Source: Saccharomycopsis fibuligera x Saccharomycopsis cf. fibuligera (taxonomy: Eukaryota > Ascomycota > Saccharomycetes > Ascoideales > Saccharomycopsidaceae). From it: a stretch of DNA of 64,000 nucleotides. Each line of letters starts with the position of its first letter. The stretch's first letter is position 1. Location of the stretch: assembly GCA_001936135.1 (NCBI GenBank), contig CP012816.1:1243501-1307500 (forward strand), read 5' to 3'. The position numbers were made by a program, and so were the translations under genes. The notes below the pieces were generated by a model. The model ran no database searches and was not told the DNA's origin. It saw nothing but the letters and a program-made list of their open reading frames with translations. Shown one piece after another: positions 10,696 to 22,216 of the stretch.

Positions 10696-12090
10696 ATGAC
10701 CGACTTGACTCCATTTTTCAATCAGTGTGTCCAGATATACAACGAGGGCAATCGAGAAATCATCCAAAGAAAGCAGAAACACAGAGAGCAGCAGCAGCAG
10801 CAGCAGCAACAGAAAGGTGTTAATCTTAATGGAAGCAGCGATGGCATAAACAATTTATATGTCAAAGATACATTTAATAAAGAATGTAAAGAATTATATA
10901 ACGAAATTATTGGTCTAGGTGGGCTAGTTGCGTCTATTAAGCCTAGTTATTTGCTTTCTATGAATGCGTTAAAAGATTATACTACTGACAGTGATGAAGA
11001 TAATGAAAGCGAATATGATGATGATGATGACGAAGACCTTGATGATTTGAACTATGTGCCCTCAAGTACAAAACCTCACGTATCGACAGCAGCAGCAACA
11101 GTGGGATTCAAAAAAGCTAAGGTTAAGAGACCCGTAAAGGCCAATTTCACCGAAGAAGAGAGGGATATGTTTGACTCTCAATCCAATCTTCTCCTACACA
11201 AATTCAATCAAAAGTTAAATCACTTGGAAAATTACGAATCCAAAAGGTCTGAGAACTTGTGGTTTAGCAAAGAATTCAATAACACTGATTTGAATCAACA
11301 ACAAGAGACCACCATTAGCAGTAGATTTGCACTAGTTAAAAATTATATAACATTCACATTCAAGAAGGAAGACTATCAAAATTTGAATAGAACCATTCAC
11401 AGTCATCGTGAAGGAATGTTGAACTCATTGTCTCAACAGTTGAAGAAGATTTCTACAGAATTGGGAAATATGCAGTCTGTCAGGTTGAATAGAAAATTGG
11501 AAGAGAAGTCAAACGAGTTGCACTTGTTAAATAATAAGGATTTATCTGAACAAATAGCAGTGGCTCAAGCAGCGAAGGATGCTGTGTCCGAAAATTTGGG
11601 AAACAAGGATGTCAACAATAACAACAACTTAGCCACTGGCGATTTAGGTAGTAACGATCCTACAGCAGACACCGCCCCAAAGTTATCCTACAATGAGCAA
11701 TTACAAATTGACAACGACGATGACGAAAATCTCCGAGAATACCAGTCCACTATCTCTTCGCTTTCCCAGACCCAGTTGAAAAAGCTTGAGTTAGAAAACT
11801 CTGAACTTCTTTCAAACAAGCTCAACGAATTACAAAAAGTGAAAAATTTACAAAAATCTGCTTCTGATATCGCTAATCTTCAACGAGAACTATTCATTCA
11901 CGTGGAGACCCAAGCTGAGCAAATTAAGAGCTTACAAGATGACCAAGAAATGGCAGAGATGGATGTATTGAAGGGAAACCGGGAGTTGAAGAGTGCTAAA
12001 TTGAAGAGTAGAAGATCAAGCCTAATTATCATTTGGGCCTCTATAATTTTAGGATTTTTGTTGTTGTTTTTTGATGCAGTTATTATATAA
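10696..12090 (+). CDS. UFE1: Ufe1, ER t-SNARE (syntaxin 18 type)
   Basis: A 464-residue tail-anchored SNARE. Ufe1 is the ER syntaxin that receives Golgi-to-ER COPI vesicles, with Sec20, Use1 and Sec22 and the Dsl1 tether. The N-terminus MTDLTPFFNQCVQIY matches the family start. A poly-Q run (about 32-39) and an acidic D/E-rich loop (about 97-115) interrupt the N-terminal helices. The SNARE motif lies at about 385-436, with Gln406 in VETQAEQ as the likely zero-layer residue. A basic stretch and a single membrane anchor (about 440-461) end the protein, leaving almost no luminal tail. Yeast Ufe1 is 346 aa; the extra length is low-complexity sequence. Transcribed divergently from thymidylate synthase. 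Confidence 0.9.
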   Translation: MTDLTPFFNQCVQIYNEGNREIIQRKQKHREQQQQQQQQKGVNLNGSSDGINNLYVKDTFNKECKELYNEIIGLGGLVASIKPSYLLSMNALKDYTTDSDEDNESEYDDDDDEDLDDLNYVPSSTKPHVSTAAATVGFKKAKVKRPVKANFTEEERDMFDSQSNLLLHKFNQKLNHLENYESKRSENLWFSKEFNNTDLNQQQETTISSRFALVKNYITFTFKKEDYQNLNRTIHSHREGMLNSLSQQLKKISTELGNMQSVRLNRKLEEKSNELHLLNNKDLSEQIAVAQAAKDAVSENLGNKDVNNNNNLATGDLGSNDPTADTAPKLSYNEQLQIDNDDDENLREYQSTISSLSQTQLKKLELENSELLSNKLNELQKVKNLQKSASDIANLQRELFIHVETQAEQIKSLQDDQEMAEMDVLKGNRELKSAKLKSRRSSLIIIWASIILGFLLLFFDAVII

Positions 12091-13264
12091 TTTAAGAATA
12101 GGCTTGCCTTATTATTGTATAAGAAAAATGAAAAAATAAGAGACAAATGTTTGTAATAATAGTGTTAACTAACAATTGTAAGAAAAAATTAATCATCACA
12201 TTAATTGATAAATGTTAACTAGTGGGAAGAACCAAAGTAAATCATAGAGAGAAAATATATAAAGTAAGGCAAAATAAAACAAATAAAACTAGAGAATAAA
12301 ATTAGAAAAGAAAACCCCAAACAGAAAGAAAAGAAGGTAAAAAGGCAATTTGAAAAGGTTGGCAGGCTAAAAAATGTTAAATTGTATTAAAAGTCAAGGT
12401 AAAGATGAAAGTAAATTTAAGAGAAACAATCAACAATAAACCATCGAACAATTGAACAATCGAAAAAAAAAAAAAAAAAAAATCAAAATATTAAAGGTGA
12501 GCTCACTAACAATCCCAGCTCAATTTGGCTCTATGAACAATATTAGTGTGAAGTAACCTATTGAACTGAGTAACTGTAAAAATGAATAAATGATTTTGAA
12601 AGCAGGCGAACGCGAAACCCACAACAGCCCAAAGCGAAACAAACCAAAACAGAACAAACCAAACCGAGTCAAACCAAAACAAAAAGAAAAAAGAATCGGT
12701 TAAACTTAAGCTTAAAAAGCCAATGTCCTTGGGATGCTATAGCAACAATGCACTGCAGTAACCAAGAAACTTCAATTGGCAAAAGTGTATCTTAAGACTT
12801 TGTGAAATGTGATGAAAGAATAAAAATTCGAGAATAAAGTGTTCATGAATAGTAAATAATGCTTACTTACTTACTGACTGGCGACTTTGATTAATTTGAC
12901 TCGATTCGATTTGCACAAGTTTGGTTGGTTTTTTTCCTTTTTTGCTTTGCTGCTTCGCTGTGTCTATCCAGAACCTATAGCTTAGAATGTATGTACGCGT
13001 TCGGGATTAAGCCATGTTTTCGAAAAAATAAGACAATAGTTATTGTTGTTTTAAGGTGAATATGTTCTCATTAAGTCAAGTTTTACTACCTGGTGTTAAG
13101 TGACTCCACGAAAGCAATTGTTCTGTCTGCTACTCGAAAATCTTTTATTATTTTTTCATTTTTTGTATTCTTTTTTTCCTTTTTTTTCTTTTTTTTCTTT
13201 TTTTCTTTTTTTCTTTTTCGACGTTTGATATTTTTGTTAATTCTTCTAGATAAACATAGAAAAC
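12091..13264. other. intergenic between convergent UFE1 and RSR1
   Basis: About 1.2 kb of AT-rich 3' flanks. It holds a 20-nt A run (12463-12482), an A/C-rich stretch repeating variants of CAAACCAAAAC (about 12640-12690), and T-rich runs at 13150-13220 next to the RSR1 stop. No gene or structured RNA is evident. Confidence 0.6.
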
Positions 13265-14162
13265 TCACAATATAACGCAATTTTTCTTCTTTTTCTTCTG
13301 CAAGTTGGCCATAGACTTTTTCTTTTGTGCTGTTGGTCGGGAAGAATCGTTGTTTTGCAAAGGCACTGATCTGGTGGAATTCTGCTTGTTACCATTGAGC
13401 AATGGAGGCAATGAAGGAATATTGTTGCTGTCATTAGTAGGAGAGCTCATTGCTTCTTTGATCATGATTTGTCTAATAACATCAATAAATGCTTCTTCCA
13501 CGTTAGTCTTGACTCTTGCACTAGTTTCGTAAAATGGCACTTTCCCCCATTGCTGCGACACACTTATCCCGTCTTCCGGACTCAATACTCTTTCATTATT
13601 TAAATCACACTTGTTACCTATCAAAACCATTGGAACACTGGCGCTGTCTTTTATTCTTAACACTTGTTCACGTAAAGTAAGCAATTCTTTCAAGGAGTTT
13701 TCATCAGTGACGGAGTATACTAATAAGAATCCTCTACCGGATTTGATGTACAACTCTCTCATAGCGGTAAATTGGGCTACACCAGCAGTATCCAATATTT
13801 CTAATTCAACTGTCTTACCATCAACTTCCACTTGTTTCCTGTAAGAGTCTTCGATGGTTGGGTCATATGATTCGAAATAGACGCCCTGGACAAATTGAAC
13901 AGTGATGGAGGATTTACCAACACCACCGGCACCTAACACGACAAGTTTGTAATCTAAAAATTTAACCGGTTAGTAAGCAGATCAGTGATGATTGACGTTT
14001 AACGCTGTGGTATGTGATCATCAATCAGTTGAGAATCTCAGATCAGTCGAAACCCCGTTAATTTCCAGTAGGTAACATTTTGAAAGACAATGTCATAGAT
14101 ACTTGCAAAGTTCGCTTGAACATTATCTATATGAAGAAGCAAAAGCTAAACATACCTCTCAT
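13265..14162 (-). CDS. RSR1: Rsr1/Bud1, Ras-like GTPase for bud-site selection (one intron)
   Basis: Spliced gene: exon 1 is 14162-14156 (ATGAGAG, 7 nt), the intron is 14155-13954, exon 2 is 13953-13265. Together they give 231 residues beginning [13 protein letters not shown], the invariant Rap/Rsr1 start. Rsr1 directs Cdc24-Cdc42 to the bud site or hyphal tip under Bud5 (exchange) and Bud2 (GAP). Visible parts are the P-loop GAGGVGKS (10-17), effector loop [17 protein letters not shown] in switch II (Rsr1-type, replacing the Ras Gln), NKCD, ETSAR, then a Ser/Asn linker, a lysine-rich tail and the CaaX box CVIL; a terminal Leu predicts geranylgeranylation. Without the intron the frame would have no ATG before the P-loop. 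Donor GTATGT, branch TACTAAC and acceptor TTTTAG are all present. Confidence 0.95.
13954..14155 (-). other. RSR1 intron, 202 nt
   Basis: Donor GTATGT, branch site TACTAAC (complement of 13969-13975) and acceptor TTTTAG. It splits the second-third codon region after only 7 coding nucleotides, joining G|AT to make the Asp of MRDYK. Confidence 0.93.
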
Positions 14163-14742
14163 TGTGGCTCTCCTAAACTATCGTTATTTATTGATTGTAA
14201 GATTTTATGTGTTGTCTTTGAATGAGCTGAAGTAGATATGACAGCTAATCAATTTTGTTTCTCTGGAATGTGAGTACTATTGATTTGAGCAAATTTTAGA
14301 AGCGCGTTTTATTTGTTGAGGCAGAAAACGAATGAAATTTTATCCTCACAACTAATATACTAGCGAGTTGTCTTCTGATACCTTTGAAAGCGAAGTGATC
14401 GAATTACAATGAATAGTAAGTGCGAGATTAAAAATAATACTAATTGATAACAGTTTCTTGAAACCCACGAGTGAGTTGAAAAAGGAAAAGATCGACTGCA
14501 AAAAGGGATTATGACTGTGCTGTTGGAAAGTACTGCTAACGGGTCAGCTATTACTTTGAAAAGAGAGTTGTTATAGGGATGTCCACTAAGCGTGTACTGT
14601 ATGCTGGGTCTAGTGTTTTAGTAAAGTCAATGAAATAGACGGTGGGAAAACCAAATAAAAAAGCAAAGAGAATGGAGCGCGCCAACCGCGAGGAAAAAGG
14701 AAAAGGAAAAAAAAGCACCAAGGAAAGCTTAGAGCAGCGGCC

Positions 14743-14760
14743 GATCGATCGATCGATCGA
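14743..14760. repeat. (GATC)n, 4.5 copies
   Basis: Tetranucleotide array within the long RSR1 upstream region; palindromic unit. Confidence 0.9.
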
Positions 14761-15900
14761 GTGCGAATGAAGCGATGGTTTCCAGGTTTTCTGGTTTGGT
14801 CTATAGGCTGTTCTTTTTTACCATTTACGTTCTTTCACGCAATAATTGAACGCCAAGGTTTGAGGGGGAATTAATGCGATGCCGGGGGATCTGTTTAGCA
14901 GTGGCTTTGGCTTCTGTAAGAGCACTGAAGAGCTTTCTGGGTTATAGTTGCAGTTGTTATTGTTATTTTTGTCAAGCTTCATTCCTATAGACAATTAAAC
15001 ACTAGAAATCTACACGAGCCGCAAAGGCACCACTACTGTGCTAAACGTACTGCACTTACTACACTGGCACTTAACACCCTAGTAAGTTACAGGGTCGAAT
15101 GCATTGACATACCATAGAATATACAAAATATATAGGGCATAACCGCAACAGATATTTACACTCTGCAATTCATGACAACGATAAGCAAGCGACTCCCTCT
15201 CCATTCCCCTTGCTCCTTTTCGAACTGCTTACCCCATTTGATCTGCCGATGGTCCTACGCCACCATTACCAGTACGCTATCTTGGTTTGTACAAACACTG
15301 ATACTCATAAAGCAGCGACTGTCACCATAGATCTCAGGATATCACCAACATCGCCGTCTTCTCACATTCTTGTGCTCTCCAGCTAGCCACCCAGTGCTGC
15401 ACAACCGCGGCCCTTTCGCTCCTTTCTGCATTGTTATTACATTGTTGCTGCATTATAGTCACTCTAGACAACAGCATACCATGTTTCTCAATGCGCTTAT
15501 CTGCAATGGACCTGATTATATGATGTATAGTGACGCTCATTGCTGCGTGCTGCACCAGCTGCTAAGCACTTGTGGCCTTGGTTTTGTAGCGATGTATTAG
15601 CTTGTGCTTACTAAGATTGTCGGTTGCAAACAACCAAGGCTACAATTATTGTCACTGTTTCTTTCCTGTTTTGTATCCGATAATAATTAGATTGAATATG
15701 CAAATAGGAACAATAGTTTGCCAGCTGTAGAGAGAGTTTACGAATATTAGGCATATTCAGATCATGCTACGAGCTTACTTGAGCCTGTGTGCAGATGATT
15801 ATACAATTCATTAGATTTTTCCTTAGAATAGAATGATATTACCGGCAATCAGTAGTCATTGCGATTAGGAATGCTCGAACAAATAGCCTGCTGTGTATAT

Positions 15901-15902
<2 letters not shown>

Positions 15903-15931
<29 letters not shown>
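15903..15931. repeat. poly(T) tract, 29 nt
   Basis: Uninterrupted T run in the DCK1-RSR1 intergenic region. Confidence 0.95.
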
Positions 15932-16284
15932 GTAAAGCAGGTTTGAAGGAAGGAAAATGAGAACTTATTGGTTATATATATTTATACGTTCCTCTAAATC
16001 TACAGTCTGCAGGCAAACCAAAATTAACAAAAAATTTTAATAGCAATTATACAAGTAACAAAACAACGTGTAAAGAATAACAAAAAACTGAAACAAATAT
16101 ATCTAACAAAAAGAAAATATAAAAGTCAATGTAAGGGGCAAAAAAATTGAGTAAGAACACAACAAACTAGCAGAGTATAGCTAAAAAGTAATAAAAGAAA
16201 ACAAAAAAAAAAGAATATTTGGAGTCTAAGTTGAAAAATAGCGTAAAAAATGAAAGCATAAAAGAGGAAAAAAAAGTTTCAAAA

Positions 16285-19200
16285 TCACTCAATAACATTA
16301 CGAGACTGTCTCCAATTCAACACGCTTCTCTTGGTGGACGTTCTGTGAGAGTGGGCATGACTACTATTAGAGTCTGTTCTTTGAGAATTATCAGAACTGT
16401 TACTTTGAATTCTATGCAAGAAATTATGATCCTTGAGTGCCCCACCGCCACGCACATTCACCGGCACTGGTAATTGAATGCTTGGAGTATTCAACATTGC
16501 CGCATTACTTGAAATTTGCGCATTAATGTCATCAGTTCTGATGCTGTTTCTTTTGATTTCTTCTTCAAAGTTCTTCTTGAACAAATCAACTAAAGTATAC
16601 TGCGACTCTTGCATTGACTGTGGCACCAATTTGGCGTGAATTATCAAGCAACGTCTTATGGTGGTTGCCAATTCGCTGAATTGGATTCTAAGTGTTTCCA
16701 ATTGCAATGCATAAGCAGGATTCTTGGTAAAAGTGTCAGAACCAAAAAACACCCTATATTGGCCAATACCCCCATTCACTGGCGCATCAATGGTACCACT
16801 TAGTTGTCTGGACATCTCACTGAATATGTTACTCAAGTCTTCTTTCTCCTTGATGGCTTTATTTGCCATCGTTTCGATCCCAATCAATTCCTGTGTCTTG
16901 GAAGTCAATGATCTTAAGGCGTTTTGCAATGGGGATAATTTCACCGTGATGGCGGACTTAATCTCACTTCTATTCATCAATGTTGGGAACGAGGTGTATG
17001 TCTCATAGGTGGTTTCCTCAACCCACAAGTCCATCACTGATGTTGAACCAGGCAATCTTCTAGCGTTAGTGAATCTCGTCAAGTTTCTGTTTTCCATATA
17101 TAATCTAGCCGCAGCGGTCAAATTGCTCATGTTTTGCGGAACATTGATTCTTGGTTCCACAGTAGTGATGTGCAAGTATCTTCCTGCTGGGATAGTCTCA
17201 CTTAGTCTTCTCGCTTCATCATCATCACTGACAATAATTGCCCCAGGATGCAATCTTAACAATCTATCGTGAATAGATGTAATGTGCTCAAACGGATATC
17301 CCTCATAAATATACTGTCTGCCTCTAACAGACTTAGGGAAACCGTAGCCAATAAAGGCAATCTTGAAATATGAAGGGGTCAATCTTTCGACATTTTCCAA
17401 ATCCAAATAAAGACTAGACAAATTTTTATGAACAAATGACAACCCTTTGAAATCGTACGTCACGGTATCATAAATATGGGCCAATTGCTTGTATACCTCA
17501 ATAGCTTTTTCCAAAGCGTGGCCCTTAACGAAATTCACCGCCATCATTTTCATTAATGCTTCTTTTCTCTCAAATGAAGATTGTTCAGGGAATTTAGGCT
17601 TAATACAAACTGGCAATCTGTCATCAGTGAGCCAATCATAAGTGGATGCGAGTAATTCTAAGCTTAGACCAGCTTGCACATAATTTTGCTTAGCGACATT
17701 AGCTTCAACCATTTCACTAATAAACGAATGCAATAATTCTGGCTTATTGACATGTTTCAAGAACCCATTAATGTTCAACTTGTGGAAAGTTCTGTCATCG
17801 TCAAATTCTGGTCCCGGTGGAACATTTTCCAAATCATTCAAGACTTCCAAAAATTCATACAAGTTCTGGATAAAGCTATCAATTGCTTCGAACGCATCGT
17901 CTTCAGGATCAATTCTGATTGCAGATTTCAACCTTTTGATGAAATTTCTTTCCTCGTATTGACCTGGCTTGTACTTATTACTATGGAAAATCTCATACAA
18001 GCCAACAATACATTCTCTTTCAATATCAAGCAATTTTTCATTCAACAAGAGCTCGGAAATAATAATTGTCCAAAGCATCTTGACCCCAATTTCCTGACAA
18101 TTAGAATGTCTCTGTAATGAAAACAACATCAAGTCCTGCAATACACCATAATCGTAATTGATGAATTCCACCTGGTATCCGCCAAATTTCTTCAATTGAA
18201 ATCTTACAACATCTTCCCCAAGCGCATCCCATGCCAAACAATCCCACACCTCATTAATTAAAAGGCAGACCCTGTTTCTCAAGTCACCGGTGATTTTCCA
18301 ACATGCTTTCTTTGGCACATCAGCCAAATGGCAAATAGAGATTGGCATTGCAGTGGCGAACTTCAAGCATGTTTTCAAATAGTTACCCCATAGTAATCTG
18401 TCAAACTTATCAGACTCGAAAACTGGTGGCACGTACTCGTGAATCATTATGTCTTTCAACAACTCAAACGCAGTAGCACCGGCCTCGATCACCATTGCAT
18501 GTAACGATAGCCATTTTTGTGAAGGGTAGCATTTCGACTGAATTAAAAGCTTTGCTGTCTGGATAATGTTCAAAATCTGCTCCTTGGACAAGCTTTTGGC
18601 AAAATAGTCGGCTTTGTTAAACATGTGATCGTTTTTCGCAGTAACAAACAAAGTCTCGAACCCATTCTCGCCAGCAACGTATTTGGCAATTTTGGAAATA
18701 TAGGCGAACAAAGTCATCAACTCAATCAAGATTTCCACAAAGGTTTCGTCATTAACGATGGAATCCATAGTGATTTCATTGAATGGGTACTCTGTAGGAA
18801 ATAATGGGGTGAAAGTTCTCTTTGGCTTGAAGAGTCCATTAGCTCTGGCGAATTTGTTATAGTGGAGCAAAATGCTAGCAACAGAAGGCATCAATCTAAC
18901 CAATCCGCGACACAAGTAGAAATCTTCCACCTTGTTTTTACGAACAATCTCCCAACATATGCCACAGATGGAAACAAGGATACCGTTAGCTAGTCTTGAT
19001 GCTTCGATATCGTTGTGTCCAACAAGAACCTCCATGGCCCATCCGATCGAAGTCAAGATCAACTTATCACGGCAGATTGGGTTGTCAATGACCCAAGAAT
19101 GTAACAACCGACGAATCAACAACAATTTGGTAATGATGAACCCAAACACTTTATCGTTACGTTTATTGATTGGGTGAGGGGCCCCAATACCAGCCTCATC

Positions 19201-22083
19201 AACTGTAGATAGACCTCTAGTTCCAACAGAATCAATCAAAATGATTCCAAAGTTCAATGTGTCTTCATCCATAAAGATGGTTCTTAAACTATCGAGCCAC
19301 AAGTCAATGACTTCCAAAATGTAAGATTGATCAGAAGTGAATTTTTTGTCTTTAGAGGACAAGAATGTAGCAATTGAGCTCAAAAAAGATTTCCACGAAT
19401 TGATGAACGAATCAACGGTTTTGGAATCAGTTGTTTTGATGGCTAATCTGAGAATTAACGTGGAAACACGGCACACCGATCTATTAAAGTATTCCCAGGA
19501 TGTTTGGAATGATGAGAAGTACTGTTCCATTTTAGACAATAAGTAGAATCCGACAGATGGCAAATTGGTTGCATTTTTGATGAAATTTTCGAAAAAGTAA
19601 ACGTATTGATCTTTTCTAGCAATAACGAAATCCAAAATATGGACAATGCTTTCAAAGACAGACTTATTCAAAGCTGGCAAACTCAAATCAATTGACGTTT
19701 TGTACACTTCCAATAAAGAAGTTAACAATTCAGGGAAATATTTTACTAGATGAGACGTATCCAAATTATTGAACTTCTTGATTAATTGAATGAAATTTTC
19801 CTCATTGGCTGGTAATGAAATCAAATTCTTCCAGTTGAGCAACGTGTGGATAGAATGATCCACGTTGAAACTTTTTCCCACGTATTCGCTAGTGATTTCA
19901 AAAGAGACCACCAAATTATGACTATTGCTGACGTTGGATAACTCGACTGAATGGGTCTTTTTATATTCAATTGCTTGGTTGCTTCTACGAATCATCAACT
20001 TCCCTTCAGCAACAAGCTCACCGTTGATGAAGGCAAAAAAATTCAAGAAATCATTTTCCGCATTATTCAACAACGTATTGTTGCTACCAACGCCAATACC
20101 GCTGACTCTGACTAATTCACCAATAGACTCGTCCGAGTGCACCGACGGGAATTGCCATACTTTGCCGTCAGCTTCATTTGCGCCTTCGCTGAATGATATT
20201 GCTGGATTATTTGAAGCTACTTGGATAGTCACTGGGAAGCCGCGCAATCCTGCGTGCTTAACATGAACTTTGCCCAACTTGATGTAAAATCGTTCAGAAC
20301 TTTTCACAAGCGGATCATAATACATGGTTTTGATCTGCGAAATAGGTCTTAGTCCATTGGTATCAAAATCATTGATAAAGTTTTGAGTACTGCTTTTGAA
20401 CTCCTTGATAGTGACAATCAATCTTTCTGCTCTTGGATTAACTGCGACACCTTTATTAGAACCTCTAATAATTCTGTCAGTTAACTCACCCCAACCGTAA
20501 TTTGGATCACTTGGAGTTTGCAGATCGCTTTGATTAATATAAGAACCAAATAATTTGATTTTGAATTGGTGAGATTCGCCAGATGCTAGTCCACCTTTGT
20601 GACGAGAAAACACCCTAGAAATGTCTGTAACACCTGCAGCAACACCTTTTCTAATTTTTTTGATAGTGTTTGAGGCAGTGAGACCGTTTTTGCTACTACC
20701 ATTTAAAGCACCATTACCATTGCCGTTGATATTGCCATTACTATTGCCGCTTGGATGCGTTACTTCGATATCTTCAGTTAGCACCGCAACTAAGTAAATT
20801 CTGCCCTTGTCCATTTCCCCAGCAGGAATATTTCTAAACAACGCAGCGCTCAAATTTTCAATGTTGGAATCATGAGCACTGCCGTTAACTGGCACGGCGA
20901 ATGCCTCGGTGATTCTGTTTCTTGAGTTTCTCAAGTACAAGTACGCAGTCATTCCAAGGAACCCTTTTGGAGCCACTGATGAGCTGGAAAGCAACTGCTT
21001 GAAATCAATGAGAATTTGAGATGGAATTGCCTTTTGAAACTTGGAGTTTGCTGGAGGTCTCAAGCTAGCCAATTCAGTATCGGAAAGGGGATAATTGGAG
21101 CATAACGCAAACATCAATTGATTAATGGCAATGACGTCCGGAGTGGCATGTTTGGTAATATCGCTGGAACTGTAGTCGAACAATTCGCCAGTTTCTGGAT
21201 TTCTGGACAAGATTGCTTCGTAGCCTGCGGTATCATATTTGATCGTGGAGTTTTTTTTATCAATTCTGTTGACGCCTTTTGAAGACAAAAGTTTAGCAAT
21301 TTTGCTCAATATAAGAGCTACGGTCTTTCTAGCGGTATTTTTCTCAGATTTGGTGCAAAGATTGTAGGACAATTTGATTCTGATTTCGTCTAGTTCGTAG
21401 TACAACGAGCCTAATTTCAAAGACAAGGAAAATTCCCCAACAGAATACAAAGAGTAGATATGAGAACTTAACAATGAAATTGCTGGAACAATTTCGTCCA
21501 AAAGGTCACCGGAATCCAACCTCAAGGCTGGAAGTGGCGGTTTGATGTGATAATTCAAATTCTCACCACCTTCTCTGGCCTCAGTGGCATTCAACTCGGT
21601 TTCCAAAATAGTTGGTACTTGGGAATTAGCAACAACGGTATCATTTGAAATTGGCTCCGCCTCGAAATTGTAACCAGTGACGTCTGACACGGTAGTGGGA
21701 TCCTGGTTATTGGAGGACACGGTTTCTTGCACCGCTAGTCTTTTATCTCCCAAAAGAGTGGCGTACGACTTGGGAATTGGGATTTTTTCCAACACTTTGA
21801 AGTGCGACAATGGCAATATAACCACTGCGATTCTTTGATCTGGCAATTTTTCCAAGTTGGAAGTAATGGCAATGAAGTCTGTTGGCAATGGTTGGACCAA
21901 AATGTAGCCTCTAGCCCACTTGTCGTTGGCTTCGAATATGTAAACTTCATCTCCGGGATACAAATTTTGGAAATACGAGGGAAGTTTGTCTAAATGATTT
22001 TGAGGCAAAAACGACTTTATCACTCTTCCATGAGCGAGCATGGGGAGCGGTTGCCATTTCTGAGAAGTAGAACTTGTTGTCAT
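16285..22083 (-). CDS. DCK1: Dck1, DOCK-family Rho GTPase exchange factor
   Basis: A 1932-residue protein of the DOCK (CZH) family. Fungal Dck1 works with the ELMO-like Lmo1 as an exchange factor for a Rac/Rho5-type GTPase in cell-wall, oxidative-stress and invasive-growth responses. An N-terminal SH3-like segment (about 16-72, with LYPGDEVYIFE and KWARGYI) is followed by a helical region. A DHR-1/C2 lipid-binding domain lies at about 590-780 (FYIKLGKVHVKHAG). A long armadillo-like helical middle follows. The catalytic DHR-2 spans about 1400-1800, including YDWLTDDRLP, LSSLYLDLENVERL and FKIAFIGYGFP. The C-terminal 60 residues are Ser/Arg-rich. Length matches the yeast YLR422W product. The first ATG is used; no intron is needed. 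Confidence 0.9.
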   Translation of the reverse strand: MTTSSTSQKWQPLPMLAHGRVIKSFLPQNHLDKLPSYFQNLYPGDEVYIFEANDKWARGYILVQPLPTDFIAITSNLEKLPDQRIAVVILPLSHFKVLEKIPIPKSYATLLGDKRLAVQETVSSNNQDPTTVSDVTGYNFEAEPISNDTVVANSQVPTILETELNATEAREGGENLNYHIKPPLPALRLDSGDLLDEIVPAISLLSSHIYSLYSVGEFSLSLKLGSLYYELDEIRIKLSYNLCTKSEKNTARKTVALILSKIAKLLSSKGVNRIDKKNSTIKYDTAGYEAILSRNPETGELFDYSSSDITKHATPDVIAINQLMFALCSNYPLSDTELASLRPPANSKFQKAIPSQILIDFKQLLSSSSVAPKGFLGMTAYLYLRNSRNRITEAFAVPVNGSAHDSNIENLSAALFRNIPAGEMDKGRIYLVAVLTEDIEVTHPSGNSNGNINGNGNGALNGSSKNGLTASNTIKKIRKGVAAGVTDISRVFSRHKGGLASGESHQFKIKLFGSYINQSDLQTPSDPNYGWGELTDRIIRGSNKGVAVNPRAERLIVTIKEFKSSTQNFINDFDTNGLRPISQIKTMYYDPLVKSSERFYIKLGKVHVKHAGLRGFPVTIQVASNNPAISFSEGANEADGKVWQFPSVHSDESIGELVRVSGIGVGSNNTLLNNAENDFLNFFAFINGELVAEGKLMIRRSNQAIEYKKTHSVELSNVSNSHNLVVSFEITSEYVGKSFNVDHSIHTLLNWKNLISLPANEENFIQLIKKFNNLDTSHLVKYFPELLTSLLEVYKTSIDLSLPALNKSVFESIVHILDFVIARKDQYVYFFENFIKNATNLPSVGFYLLSKMEQYFSSFQTSWEYFNRSVCRVSTLILRLAIKTTDSKTVDSFINSWKSFLSSIATFLSSKDKKFTSDQSYILEVIDLWLDSLRTIFMDEDTLNFGIILIDSVGTRGLSTVDEAGIGAPHPINKRNDKVFGFIITKLLLIRRLLHSWVIDNPICRDKLILTSIGWAMEVLVGHNDIEASRLANGILVSICGICWEIVRKNKVEDFYLCRGLVRLMPSVASILLHYNKFARANGLFKPKRTFTPLFPTEYPFNEITMDSIVNDETFVEILIELMTLFAYISKIAKYVAGENGFETLFVTAKNDHMFNKADYFAKSLSKEQILNIIQTAKLLIQSKCYPSQKWLSLHAMVIEAGATAFELLKDIMIHEYVPPVFESDKFDRLLWGNYLKTCLKFATAMPISICHLADVPKKACWKITGDLRNRVCLLINEVWDCLAWDALGEDVVRFQLKKFGGYQVEFINYDYGVLQDLMLFSLQRHSNCQEIGVKMLWTIIISELLLNEKLLDIERECIVGLYEIFHSNKYKPGQYEERNFIKRLKSAIRIDPEDDAFEAIDSFIQNLYEFLEVLNDLENVPPGPEFDDDRTFHKLNINGFLKHVNKPELLHSFISEMVEANVAKQNYVQAGLSLELLASTYDWLTDDRLPVCIKPKFPEQSSFERKEALMKMMAVNFVKGHALEKAIEVYKQLAHIYDTVTYDFKGLSFVHKNLSSLYLDLENVERLTPSYFKIAFIGYGFPKSVRGRQYIYEGYPFEHITSIHDRLLRLHPGAIIVSDDDEARRLSETIPAGRYLHITTVEPRINVPQNMSNLTAAARLYMENRNLTRFTNARRLPGSTSVMDLWVEETTYETYTSFPTLMNRSEIKSAITVKLSPLQNALRSLTSKTQELIGIETMANKAIKEKEDLSNIFSEMSRQLSGTIDAPVNGGIGQYRVFFGSDTFTKNPAYALQLETLRIQFSELATTIRRCLIIHAKLVPQSMQESQYTLVDLFKKNFEEEIKRNSIRTDDINAQISSNAAMLNTPSIQLPVPVNVRGGGALKDHNFLHRIQSNSSDNSQRTDSNSSHAHSHRTSTKRSVLNWRQSRNVIE

Positions 22084-22180
22084 AATATGGCAGCTATTTA
22101 ATCAGCAAATAAAGCTGAAAAGAAATTCAGTTGTTTTTTTGGTCTTCTTTGGGGCTTTGAATTTTGATTCTTCCTGCACA

Positions 22181-22216
<36 letters not shown>

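Larger units (their letters stand above)
14163..16284. other. intergenic upstream of RSR1, downstream of DCK1
   Basis: About 2.1 kb without a supportable gene. It includes a short GATC array (14743-14760), a 29-nt T run (15903-15931) and the A-rich 3' flank of DCK1. Two overlapping frames of about 75 codons near 15.4 kb look like chance. Confidence 0.55.

Noticed and set aside
12809-12880. Possible C/D-box snoRNA (GTGATGA ... CTGA)
   Set aside because: The flanks cannot pair into a terminal stem and no internal boxes are present.
12995-13000. ACGCGT between convergent genes
   Set aside because: Lies in a 3' interval with no promoter; a hexamer is expected by chance.
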